Assembly (NCBI GenBank): GCA_002946415.1
Contig: NJPS01000031.1
Location: 496,001 to 560,000, forward strand
Source: Rutstroemia sp. NJR-2017a BVV2
Lineage: Eukaryota; Ascomycota; Leotiomycetes; Helotiales; Rutstroemiaceae
Direction: 5' to 3'
DNA length: 64,000 nucleotides
The position numbers and the translations under genes are program-made. The stretch's first letter is position 1. Each line of letters opens with the position of its first letter. The notes under the pieces are model-generated. The model did no database searches, was not told the DNA's origin, and worked only from the letters and a program-made list of their open reading frames with translations. Positions 48,870-60,200 of the stretch are shown here, piece by piece.

Positions 48870-49334
48870 CTACAAGGAATCGAAACCCCTCCCTCGTCCT
48901 TTCCCACCCTTTCCTTTGTTCCGCTTCACCACGCCGCCGCCAGCTCTCGCGTTTCTATTCGAACGCAACCGCTTCCGCACCATCATCTTCTTGATCTCGG
49001 TTGTGCGACGTACCACCCATCTATTCTGCTCAGTGCTGAACAGCAACTGCTGTGTGGTGATGATGGTGGTGATCAGGATGATCTTTGTGCTTTTGTTCGG
49101 CGACACGTATGTCTTGATAATGCGCGTCTTCTGCATGGTAACGAGATCAGATGTGGTGGTTGTGGTGTGTGTTGTCATAGCGGCGGAGCTGTCGGGGGAG
49201 TTTGTTGGGAGGGATATGATTTGGGGATTGGAAGGGATGAGAGGGAGGGAGGGGCGGGGTGTATTAGTTTGTGAAGGAGAAGAAGAGGAAGAGGAGGAGG
49301 AGGAAGTGAATGGGTGCGGTTTGATAGGCTTCAT
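48870..49334 (-). CDS. Possible small basic protein
   Basis: An intronless minus-strand frame of 154 residues from an ATG at 49334. It opens MKPIKPHPFTSSSSSSSSSP, then has a Thr-rich stretch, a block RIIKTYVSPNKSTKIILITT with TTQQLLFSTEQNRWVVRRTT, and a very basic tail (KKMMVRKRLRSNRNARAGG, Gly/Lys-rich end). No domain is recognised. A plus-strand frame of 220 codons overlaps it; I favour the minus strand because its middle block has a normal protein composition. It could be a nuclear or nucleolar basic protein, or a chance frame. Confidence 0.35.
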   Translation of the reverse strand: MKPIKPHPFTSSSSSSSSSPSQTNTPRPSLPLIPSNPQIISLPTNSPDSSAAMTTHTTTTTSDLVTMQKTRIIKTYVSPNKSTKIILITTIITTQQLLFSTEQNRWVVRRTTEIKKMMVRKRLRSNRNARAGGGVVKRNKGKGGKGRGRGFDSL

Positions 49335-51198
49335 AGTTTAAGTTTCCGTCGTCGGAATAAAGAACTACTCATCAACTTCAAGACTTTAAAACGAGCCAAC
49401 GTCAGCAGCGCGCAAACTGTTCAAGCGAACAGTTCAGTTCTGTATCAGTAAAAGAAGTGGGGATGAACCCTCGTCGGGAAACTAGGATGATGGGAAACGG
49501 TGCCCAAGCGAAAGTTCCGAATCAAGAGATGGATGAATGAATAAGATGAGTGAAGAAGGTAAAGTTAATTTTTCACAGCGCAGGATTATAAGCCAGCTCC
49601 AACTCAGCCCTACCCGCTTCGACGCGGCCGCGACCTCAGCTGTTGGTAGAAACATTTTTCCAGACCACCTTATTGAGGCGCGGTACGAGCAACAGCGCCA
49701 GTCTGCTCGCCGCGCTACTCTTCGTCCGCCACACATCACGGTCTTGCGGGTTACGAGATCGACCTCCCGGCTGAAGCTGTTGGCGCGGCAAGGTGCGGAT
49801 TTTGTCGCTTGCTCCGTGTAGAGAGACAAGAGGCCGCAGGGGTAGGCTCGTCAGGCACCTTTTCCTAGCGGTTATCGCGTTGGATGCTCGGTTCGGACGG
49901 CAATGCCGGTCGTGTGGTATCCCTATCTGGTCGAGAGCAGGGCAGTTGGCTCGGGCGCACCGTTTGAGGAGAGGGCTGGAAGGTAGGCGTGTCACCAAGG
50001 CAGATCGATCAGTCATTTCGGAATACCAGAACAGGGAATTTTAAGCTTGCTTGATTTCTAGAAGCTTGACAGGAAGAGCATCTGATTGGGGAGATGATGG
50101 TTTGGCGGGTTTGCCGCGAGTATTGGTTCTGCAGCTTCGTTATTTGGGTCTGCAAACATGGCCGCGAGACCGAAACACCCCACATTCTGGTATTGCGCCA
50201 TCGTAGACGCGCCGAATTAAGCAATTAGGCATGTGCGCCGTGTAAATCTTATCTTGGCGGAGTTCTGTTGGTTGGTTGTGTGAAGGGAGGAGAAGAAAAA
50301 AATACTGAAGCTTGGGCGGGTCACCACGGCAGTCCTTGGATGTGGGGAGCCCCTTTCACACTTTTTGTCCCTGCACGAAGGCATCGTCGTCATACAAAAT
50401 AAATGATTCGGCTTTCTTTATTTTTTTTCTGCGGATTCACATTGGGTGCTTGTGTTGGTTGGGCTACTAGGTATTCTCGCCTCTGGCCGTCAGCATCTCA
50501 TTCTCTGGTTGCTTGTGCAAACACAAATATACATCTCGATGATTCTAATATGCAGTACAATGTCTCCTAAACTCTGTTCGTTAATGTCACAGCAGAGATA
50601 ATGTTTGTATGATGATTGTATCTCCTGGCCAAACGTCTATAGTATGGGTTCAGTTCCCAAGAACGCTCTTCAAGCGGAGATGTCCATGAGCTTCAATCCA
50701 GCAACTAGTAGAATCATCCCTCAAGTTCAGCAACAACATCGATAGTATGGAAAAGGAAGAAGAAGTTAGATTGAGGATATGTATAAGGCACACTAACAAC
50801 AAAGAAAGCAGCAACACCCCAGAATTACAACCCCTTCGCTTCCCAACCAGTATATAAACATTTATATAGCTAGAATCGAACATCGCTATCTCTCAACAAA
50901 CTTCAGTTCACAGTTACGAAGAAGAGTTACAAGCCTCTCATCCATGTTCGCTACGACTGTTGCATATGGAGAGTTCTGTCATAATGAGCGAAGACCAGTT
51001 GTGGAATGCTAAATAATGGACGTAACGAGAGCGTCCATATGATTCGGTCTGCATTCAAAGAAGTCGACTGATCCTCTATCTCGGCGTCGGTCTTTTTGAG
51101 GAGCTACATCAGAAAGTAACAGATACAGAAGATATTACAATATTCAAGTATCGATATGTCTCCAAAACCCTCATTCTAGAAATTCCCTGACCTAACCA
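49335..51198. other. Spacer, 49.3-51.2 kb
   Basis: No firm gene. Overlapping frames of 94-126 codons on both strands at 49.5-50.2 kb have an Arg/Ser-rich composition that reflects local GC content rather than a domain. From 50.3 to 51.2 kb the sequence is AT-richer and featureless to my reading; it includes the cyclase gene's 3' flank. Confidence 0.4.
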
Positions 51199-52536
51199 TC
51201 ACAAAATCGCAACACCATTCGGAGGACTAGCAACTCCACCCGGTACCTAATTCCCCATCAGTCAGCTCAACCAACCCACACCACATCCACTCATCACTCA
51301 CCTTCAAAGGCACACTACTAAAAAAGAATTCCCACTTCCCCTTCTCCCTACAAACCTCACTCAACCTCTCCAAATCAAACAACTCCCCAATCGGCATCCC
51401 CCACCCTGCCAACAACCACTCATGCAACCAATGCGTCTGGCTCGCAAACGGCAAACTCTCAAACGCAAGCATATCGCCTGCCACGGCCGCAAACTCCCTC
51501 TCCCAGATCCACTGCAGCATTTCCTCGCCCGCTTCGACGCCTATACCTTGCATGGCGGGTTTCGTGGCGTAGGCATTTGAGTCTTCGGGCGAGAGCTGCG
51601 AGAGAGCTTTGGTGTAGCCGCTGCGGATGAAGAGAATATCGGAGGGGTGGAAGGCGACGTGTTGGGATTCTGCAACGGCGAGGATATCTGAGAGGGGGAT
51701 TTTGGTATCTTCTAAGGGGGTGAGGGTGCGCCCTTGGTTTTCGGCCCACGTGGCATAGTCGAGGAGGACGCCGCGTCCGACGATGCCACCGTTTTCTACC
51801 CAAACTAGAAGTAATGCATTAGCCCGATGTCTTTTCGAAGATTTATGAATTCACAAACCATCTATTCCGTTTCTCGTCGAGTTTTGAATTTCATCTTGCG
51901 TGCATCCATTGTAAAAGACTTTATGATCCTGATATCCTATATTACATTACATGTTAGCTGGTATTGTATACCAGAATACCTTGGCAGCTTCTGAACTCCT
52001 TTGTTTATTCCTCTCATCTCCCTGCTCTTGGAAGGGAATAGCCGGCCACTCTGAACCACATATGGTGGTCACTAAACCACCATAATAACATGGCTATTCG
52101 CCCACGTCAAACCAACCAGCTTCTCCTCATCCTCCTCTACATACCCCATTCTCATCCTCCTATCTCCCCCAAACCCTCCCACGCACTTACCAAAATGCCT
52201 AAACCCATCCCACTGCGTTGAACTCTGCGTATTCACCTCCAACACATCATCATTCACAGTTCTTGGACTCTTACTCACAATCCTATGGCTAAACTTCTGT
52301 CTTCCAAAACACGGGGTTAGCGGCTGGTTAAGCGGCAGATCAGTCGAGATGCGGATGCCGTATTTGATCTCCTTGCTTGCGGCAAGCGTTGTTTGCGGTG
52401 TGAGGCGGTTGAGAGTACCTAGCTGGTCAGGAGATGAGGTGGTCGATTGCGAGGAATAAAGACCCCAGGCGTTGCCGCGGGGACCGGAGGGGGAAAGAGG
52501 GAGGGAGGAGAAGGGTGGTGTGGGTGTGGAGGGCAT
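51199..52536 (-). CDS. Cyclase-family protein (kynurenine formamidase-like)
   Basis: Metal-dependent hydrolase fold of the cyclase/formamidase family; the fungal substrate is unknown. Exons 52536-52191, 51936-51859, 51804-51302 and 51246-51199 give 324 residues, the usual fungal length. Visible family segments are GNAWGLYSSQ, LGTLNRLTPQTTLAASKEIK, NTQSSTQWDGFRHFG (metal-binding strand region), GYQDHKVFYNGCTQDEIQNS, NGGIVGRGVLLDYATWAENQ, HPSDILFIRSGYTKAL, FAAVAGDMLAFESLPF and the terminus VPGGVASPPNGVAIL. The last 16 codons sit on their own small exon, and the family ending confirms that join. In-frame sequence upstream of the ATG at 52536 is not needed. Confidence 0.93.
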
Positions 52537-53605
52537 AGTGGATTTCAGAAGAGAGTGATTTAGGGATGATGGGATAGAATGCGAAATGAATGCTGGAGAA
52601 TTTGAAATAGTATATTGACATCCATATATCACATCACACCACGACGGAGAAGCGCGGTGGATTGACAAAGTGGGGATGGCGGGGTAAGGAGGGATCGCCC
52701 ACGTTCGGCAATGCTTTTCCGGCTATTGGGTCGTTTTTCCGGGTCAGTGGTACTGTATATCCGGAGTGTAGTGGGAGAACATTCTGAACATATACATAGA
52801 AGCAGTAGGGATACAAGATATCAGCCACGCAAGTGATAACACAAAGAACCTACAGATGATTCATACAGACTCCAGGAAATGGAGCTGAAGAGAACTGATA
52901 GGGAATTACGTACAGGTTCCTGTAAGTCAATCGTAACAGACCCAATGAATATACAAGGACAGCAATCCTCTGTTCCTGTCAACAGTGGTGGTTGGACGCA
53001 CATACCACCACTACCGAAAATGAGGATATAATCAATGTTTACATTTAATTCTATTAAAAATCGAAACTACGAGTTGTCACCCCGGATAGAACCTCATTCT
53101 GTTCGTACAGGCTCAGCGCATCTTTGAACCATATTAAATATATATATATATATGCTTCTCCTTCCATATGATAAACTCACATTTCGAAAGTATCATGATT
53201 TCGGTTTTTATCCGTGCGTACAGAATTCTGACCAACATTATTGCTGTCGCCCCGTCTGACGTGATCTTGATATTTATCCACTAAGAAATCGCCAGTGTTA
53301 AAATAAGCTATAAGAGCTTATGCGTGCACAAATTGCATTTAAACATTATCTTGTTGGCTTTAAGTTAAGTAAGATTAGTTTGCTTCACGGCTGCATTAGT
53401 TTTGCAACTTTTGGTAACTGAAACATTCGCAGAAACATTTCGCAGCGCTTCGCTTTTATGTATAAATCTACCATTCCCTTCCCTTCTTTTATCTGCAACC
53501 AACTTCTCTAGCAAAAGTCAATTGCAATCAGTCCTTTCCGAGTACCAAAACTCTCGCGCGCAATCTTGTATCTTGTTCAAAAACAAAAGACCTACACCAG
53601 AAGTC
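52537..53605. promoter_or_regulatory. Divergent promoter region, cyclase and hydrolase genes
   Basis: About 1.07 kb between divergent starts. A (TA)n run lies at 53138-53153. A TATA-like TGTATAAATC lies near 53459, about 145 bases before the hydrolase ATG. No other gene is supported. Confidence 0.45.
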
Positions 53606-54437
53606 ATGTCTGCCGTCAAGCCCACCCTAGTCCTCATCCACGGCGGCTGGCACGTCCCCGCCAGCTACGAGAAGCTCATCAGCGCCCTCGAAAAACAAGG
53701 TTTCGAAGTCCATTGCCCACGTCTCCCAACCGTGAACCAGGCAAGTCAAGTCTTTATCCCAAACCCCAGACTGTTAATTAACATGCTCCGCGCTCAAGTC
53801 CCGCCCACCAAACGCCGATCTATACACTGACTCCGAGCTTATCCGCTCCTATGTCTCGAGTCTCGTGCGCGCTGGCCGCACTGTGGTAGCCATCATGCAT
53901 TCCTACGGCGGGCAAGTCGGAAGCGACGCGCTTGTCGGTTTGGGCACCGAGACCAGAGCTGCACAGGGTCTTTCTGGAGGTGTCTTGAAATTGATTTATA
54001 TGGCCGCATTTGCGCTTCCAGAGGGTGTGGGGATGATGGATATAGTCAAGAAATTTGGTCATATGGACCTTGTCCCTCTTGCGTTTAATTTCGCTGAGGA
54101 CGACACGTGCTTGAATAATGATCCTAAGCAATTACTTGTTGGTCCCAGCGCGCTTGCTGAGGAGGAGGTCGATAAGTATCTCGCTTCGTTGGTTCGCTGG
54201 AATGGGAAAGCTATGTATTTGCCCATTAAGAATGCTGCGTGGCGCGAGATACCGGTGGGTTATATCCACTCCACTATGGATATGACAGTACCGTTCGACT
54301 ACCAAAAGAGTTTCGTTGAAGGAATGGAGAAGGAGGGACGGCCAGTGCAGACTTTTGAGCTTGCTACGGGGCATTCCCCTAATTTGACGGACACTGAAGG
54401 TGTGGTTGATGCTATCAACAAGATCATTAATGGTTAA
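53606..54437 (+). CDS. Alpha/beta hydrolase (esterase-like)
   Basis: Predicted soluble esterase-type hydrolase of the methylesterase/hydroxynitrile-lyase-like group; substrate unknown. Exons 53606-53740 and 53799-54437 give 257 residues. The oxyanion motif is LVLIHGGWHVPASY. The nucleophile elbow is VVAIMHSYGGQVG (HSYGG). The acid is probably the Asp in YIHSTMDMTVPFD. The catalytic His is in ATGHSPNLT. The single intron begins GCAAGT, not GT, and ends CTCAAG (separate finding). Its removal joins VNQ to SRPPNADLYTDSEL exactly as the family expects. It diverges from the cyclase gene; co-regulation is possible but not shown. Confidence 0.93.
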
Positions 54438-57400
54438 GCTAGAGCAGTTTTAAAAACTACCTCAATGTTTTTGGCAGTTAGAAATGATATACATGATCTT
54501 ATGTAGGCAAGCAATTGCTTAGGATCTTCTGATTCCATGAAATATTCATCTATTCGAACTATTGACGACGCTGCTTTCAATGTCTGAGATCTGTGGTCAC
54601 AATGTAACCCTCTGCCCGTTGGTCAGAGTTCAGTGTCTCAATACAGAATCATGATGCCATCAGATGTAGCCTCCTAGTCAAAGAAGCGAAACAAGGAAAG
54701 ATTCTCCAATAGTTTTTAAGTCTACAAAGTCTGGACTCTGGAGAAGCTGCAACACCTCTCTTTCTCTGCCCGAAGCCAAAAAGCTAGTGTAGAGACCTGA
54801 TATTTGGCACGATGACATCCCAGAAGAGACCAGAGCAAGAAGAAGCGTGCAGAAGAACCAGACGCTGATTGATGAATCACCCAGCGTTCCCTTGTTGTCG
54901 CATGACCACAGCCGCTTTAGCAAAAGACATTGATCTGCAGGATCATACCCCCGAACGGAGGTATATATTCGTATCGCATGCCAGACTTCATCGTATGTCT
55001 ATCGCTAAGCCATACCGGCGCCACTACTTACCCCTTGCTTCGAACGCCTTTTCGGCGCCACCCCGGTGACCCCACCTCACTAATTACCCGTTATTTCGAC
55101 CCTCTGGTCCTATGGAAGACCGGCCTTCGCAACACTACGACAGGGTCTGTCGGAACTTATATAGCTCCCCCGGATAGGTTGTAGTCTTATCCCTCAACGA
55201 GGAATCGCAGAGCAGGTCAGTGAGCTCGTCGTCGAGTGGTTCGCACCTCAGATGGTGCAAACACAAGGCCCATGTGGCTGATGCCGCTGCGGGCAAGTAG
55301 GCTGGTAGCAATTGATCTAAAACTTGGTTTGCGCGTGAGTAAAATCAATGCTGAGATGCAAGAGCACCTCGGACACAAAGTACAAAGTGAATCCTGGAGG
55401 TGTCAGATTCTGTCGGATCTCTTTTTCTAGAGAAGCTGATAGGCTTTCGACGGTCAAAGTTATAGAGAAAAGACCGAGGAAAAACCAGGGAAGGAAATGT
55501 AATCTGCGAGGAATTGATTGTTGTGGATATATCAACAATGTGAGGCTCTTCGTAATCGAGAGCTCTCAATATAGTCGTGGGCTTTCCCTCAAGGATGTAT
55601 ATACTCCCATGAAATCTATCTTTTTCACCGGCCTTGCTAAGAATATAGTACTTAGTATGCGGACTCTGCGAGATGAAGTTAATGATATCTCAAGACTCAA
55701 TTGGTTATATGCACTTGTTGTGTCCCTTGTGCTGTTAAGAAGCTGGGATGAGACGACAATCACGAATCGAAGTATGAGAACTAGAAACGGTAAATATGTG
55801 CAAGGTCTAAGTCCTTCGACCTTTTGCTAGTCAACCATCGGTATATCCTTCTGGAATATCACGTGGTCCAGCAGCAGTGCGCCAGGAACTGTCTTATTAT
55901 TGCCAGTGACAGAGCTCTCTGTGAAACTTCAAAAAGTGGAGAGTATACTGCGTCCTATCCCCTGGCCGTAAGCGGTCTCCCCACCTCCGCTTGGGTGAGA
56001 CCACGAATTTTCGGCACTCAAGGGGAGACTGACCACCAAGTCAGTCCACACCTTATCTTGACCCACGAACTGTGCTAAATACAACCTCACTGGCTCCACT
56101 TGACCTGGCGATCTGTAAAGCTTGCCGGGGACACATGGTTCATGAGTCGAAGGATGACTGTGCTGCTGCTCTTGCACATATGTGAAATGGAAATATACTT
56201 TGCGGCTGAAGGAAAAACGTTTAGTTCTTTTTCTATAGAGGTCGAACGGACCAATAGCTTGTCTCCGATGGATATATATACTTCGCTGAAGACTAAGGTA
56301 TCCTTGAGTAATTCCATGCATTCTTTTGTTCTTCGGTGTACGTTTGGGATGACGAAAATATGAGATACTCCAAAGTTAGACGCGCTTGCGTTCTTCGTCA
56401 GCAGTGCTAACCAAAGATATGACTGGAATGGTTATTTTGAGCGTTTCAATGGATGCAAGTTCATAATAGGAACACGTTCCAGAACTGCCACTTGCCAAGC
56501 TAAACATGAAGCACATATGCTTAGGTGTACAACCACTGGTTTGAAACAGACACATGCAGAACGTCAGTGAATACTGCAGCCTGTAGCACTCAAATCGTCA
56601 GACTTTCCAGAGTAATGCTATGCCATAGCAGAAAAGCAACCGACAAATCTGATGAGAGGCTGATTCCATTTCGGAACCAACGGCTCCGCCGCATCACTGA
56701 TTGGGATGCAAGCTATTTATTCACTTACCTCATCCAAAAAGAAAGCAGTATCGCAGTCGGTGTGTGTACCTACATGAACAAGAAGATAAGCTCGAGACCA
56801 CCAAGCATCACTTGCATGCTTTACTGACTCGCGATGATTTACTATATGGTAAGCATCCCAGGCCTGCCCCTCATTCTTCTCAGACATGCCATGCTGTCAA
56901 ACCTTTGGCACAGACGAATGGGGAATCTCACCAATCACGTGGGATGAGAAGGTTGAAGGGCAAATTGAAAATTGCACCCACGAGACCCAAATGACCCCAC
57001 ATGCGGATGTCAATGGTAGCCTCCCCGGGCCTTGGGCCTATCGTTCGCTGGTACGACTTTGTCAGCATCGTCATTAGAACTCCCTCTCCGAGGATTTGGG
57101 ACCAGTGACGGCTAGGAGAGTCGTACTAGTCGTTTGTATGCTAGCAATAAGTAAGCCAGCCTCGTATGACCGACTATCTGTCTGTGAGAAGGGACGGCAT
57201 CTTCGTCATATCTGTTTGTGGAAGTGATGGAAATATGTCGAATCGATGGTTCAGACCGGATAAATTGTCGTGTGATGTGCGCATATCTCGATACACTGAG
57301 AAAGAGAAAGAAAGATAATGCTAGCCGATAATCCTTCGAGAAGGGTGGGATATTCATGTGGTGATGAGCATCAGCAAGAGTGCATAAGTTTATTATGTCG

Positions 57401-58887
57401 TGTTACTGATGTGCAGAGTGAGAGGCGAGGGGAAAACGACCTGCTGATGGCGGATGAGGAGGCACGCGGAGAACTCGGCTGTAGTTGGGTGTGGTGTACA
57501 GCATGGAGGAGGGCGCGGGAGCTAAACTTAGTGAAGGCGTTCTTGTATGCTTGTATAGTACAGTACAGTATGTAGGCCAGAGTGAGGTTGCTAGGGCGTC
57601 GTAAATCTCCCTAAGCCTGGGCGATATGTTGTGCAAAAGGGTTACTCTGGGGGCCGACAAGGGAAGGGATGGTTCGCATTGGGGGTGAGCAGCTTTGGGG
57701 TAATACCTTTTCCGGTCCTTCTTCATTTTGAGCAGTTATTTTGGAGGGGAGAAAAGAGTCGAATGGCTTCGATTTTGGGGGTTTGTGTTGCCCCGACAAA
57801 GATTCGATGATGAATGTGATGTGATGAGGGCGGCATGCAAACAAATAGATAGTTCTGGTGATATAGCAGGGGTGCATTTAGCCAATCGTTCCTCGGTCTG
57901 GAAGGCTGTCTACCTAATTGGCATTTTCGCCACCTCATGCGTACTGTATGATAGACGTTGCTACTGAATGGTCGAGTAAGGGTCCTGGATTTGTTGACTT
58001 CTTACCAGGTTTGTATTCGGGACTTTTGGTGCAGCTCATATACTACCCGACCTGACCAGAAGCGGAATCCAGCAAGGGGAGTTTTCCTATTGCCAGAGGC
58101 ACGAGTAACCTTACGTACCAGTAGCCATTGAATTCGAGAATAATCGGCATTTGAGAGTTCAGAAGGAGAATGGTAGACCGCGAGACACCGAGAGCAACGA
58201 CCAAACTGGCTCAGCTCAGAAAGGCTCGTACTTCGTGTATTCGTACTCTTAGGACGAACCGATATGGTTAAGCAGCGTTACGACATTTCCAATTTGGATA
58301 AATTAGTTAGTATGCAGCTATTTCCATGATCCGATTGCTGTGCGATGGGTTCATCGATCCTTATTTGGTGCCGTAGCCGGTGCGAATAGGAATAGGTGCA
58401 GCTGCTGTGCTTGGAATAGAAATGCCGTTACCAGAAGCACGGGGCGTTAGTGAAACCAGCACGGCGATTGGTAGGGCGCAGAGATAAACGTTGGGGGTCA
58501 CCGATGATGTTATCCGATGGAAACAGATAGAACGAAGAAGGCAGCATAAGTAAAAAGGAAGATGTGATCCTGCCTCGTGCGTGCCGCGTTGCTGAACAGC
58601 CCTCGATGGCATGGGGTAGACATGCTTGGTTATGTTCGGTTTGGTCTTGGGAGAAGAAGAAAAGCTAAAAATGGTTGCTGACGCCCGGGTAGAGAAGGAG
58701 ATGCGAATAGATTCGACTTCGACAAGAAAGTAATCTGACGGTCTGACGGCTTGTTGTTTCATACGACACGGCATGTTGGGAATTGTTCGAAAGAGAGACC
58801 AGCAACAGCGTGGATGCTGATATACCATACCTAGTCAACAAACCAACGTGCTGACGCTGTATGAATGTACTGTCGGGGTTTGTTAAT

Positions 58888-58917
58888 GCTGCGGTGCTGC
58901 GGTGCTGCGGTGCTGCG
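58888..58917. repeat. Tandem octamer GCTGCGGT x3.75
   Basis: Three perfect copies plus a partial one of GCTGCGGT. Seen directly. Confidence 0.9.
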
Positions 58918-59423
58918 AATAGCTTCAGAAAAGGGTGGTTTTACGTTTTACATGTACAAGTTCTGCGTGCGACCTGGGGAAGTAACCGTAGAAAAGGGCA
59001 GGTCGGATCATAAACGTCTTCATCTGCCGATAGGTCACCATCTCGTTCATAAAGTTAATATTCACAAATGCGGAACAGGTGAAGCGCATTAATATTTCTC
59101 GTCGACAATTCACTAACCTAACGTTGTCCGATCCGTGTCCACAAATTCTTTGTTTGACCTTCTGTCCCCTTGTCTCTGCCACCCTCCCCTCTTTCTCGCG
59201 TCGTGCTCTGATTCGTCGTTACCCAACGCTTCTCGAAGCCCATTGGCCGTTCCCCTCACCATGGCGATCCACCAATGCTTGAGAAAATGTGGGAAGAAAT
59301 CGTTGACAATTGAAGATACACCAGGCCAGATACACACTGATACACACACCACAAGACGTCTAGTTTCCCGAAAAGCTTGGAATGTGCCTCAGTAGTCAGG
59401 TTGCTTGGTGAGAGCTAGAGTAA

Positions 59424-59449
59424 AGAGCTAAGAGCTAAGAGCTAAGAGC
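59424..59449. repeat. Tandem heptamer AGAGCTA x3.7
   Basis: Three perfect AGAGCTA units and a partial fourth. They run into a GCTGGCTG-rich imperfect repeat up to about 59485. Confidence 0.9.
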
Positions 59450-59948
59450 AGAGCTGGCTGCTGGCTGTTGGATGCTGGCTGCTGGAAGCAACAAGGGAAT
59501 AACAAGGTAGTCTACCGTACACTGCGTACCCGTAAAACAACAAAAATTCCACCACCACAACATTCGTCGTCTGGGCACACCATTCACCACACACCACCTC
59601 ACAGCTTGGAGAGCGAGAGAAATTTCATAAAGGAAAAGCTAGCTTACCATTCTTGTACTCCCCTTCGAATCTCGCTCCTCGAACTTCGCACCTCATCGAC
59701 CTTTGTCCATTGTGCACGTCGGCTCACTTTGGCAGACTCAAATCGTATTGAAACTCCCTCCTCCTCCTCCCCTTGACCATCGGTTACTTCAAAGAGACCG
59801 AATCCGAGCACTCAAACCACTCCACATCACATCACATCACGTCCGCATCGTTTACTTCAACAACAAAAGAAGTCCGCACCAGGGGCGCTTACCATTCTTC
59901 ACGAGAAGGCAAGAAATCAACGCAAAGAGACATCAATTTTCAGGAATT

Positions 59949-59978
59949 ATGATGTCTCTTGTCTCTGTTACCTGTTAG
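59949..59978 (+). promoter_or_regulatory. Candidate upstream ORF 1 of the Rim15-type gene
   Basis: ATGATG opens a nine-codon frame ending TAG, about 220 bases before the kinase ATG. If it is in the mature leader it could lower translation of the kinase. A GTTAGT at its end could instead be the donor of a leader intron. Confidence 0.35.
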
Positions 59979-60145
59979 TTGGCCCATTCCTCGCTCTCGG
60001 GTCAACTGGTCACCCCACGATTCGAAGCTTGCGAGTACAATCCCACATCCACGGTATCGAGCCCGCCCCATTATCATCACGAAACGGAAACGCGTACGAC
60101 CCTTCAATGACTGATTGAGAAATCCCTGGACAACACTTCAAGTCG

Positions 60146-60172
60146 ATGTTTGCGCCAAGAATCGATTCCTAG
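60146..60172 (+). promoter_or_regulatory. Candidate upstream ORF 2 of the Rim15-type gene
   Basis: An eight-codon frame (MFAPRIDS, then TAG) that stops 28 bases before the kinase ATG at 60201 and lies in a different frame. It is close enough to affect start-site choice. Confidence 0.4.
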
Positions 60173-60200
60173 GAATCTCAAAACCCACACACGAAAAAAA

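Larger units (their letters stand above)
54438..60200. other. Gene-poor 5.8 kb spacer before the Rim15-type kinase
   Basis: No gene I can support. Frames of 130-160 codons occur at 55348-55830 (+), 55929-56321 (-) and 58361-58828 (-), without domains. Simple repeats cluster towards the right (58888-58917 and 59424-59449). The last kilobase, with CT-rich tracts and small upstream frames, reads as a long leader for the kinase gene. Decayed sequence may be present between 54.5 and 56.4 kb, but I could not establish a frame. Confidence 0.4.

Noticed and set aside
49482..50044. Overlapping 83-126-codon frames on both strands
   Set aside because: Arg/Ser-rich composition typical of GC-rich chance frames; no recognised motif.
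39353..54437. Secondary-metabolite gene cluster (SDR, cyclase-like, hydrolase, bZIP)
   Set aside because: No backbone synthase (PKS, NRPS, terpene cyclase) or transporter is present, and the genes are separated by unrelated housekeeping genes and long spacers.
54678..54923. 81-codon minus-strand frame
   Set aside because: Opens with TTG, not ATG; no domain; the surrounding frame is broken by repeated TGA. Kept only as part of the note on the 54.4-60.2 kb interval.
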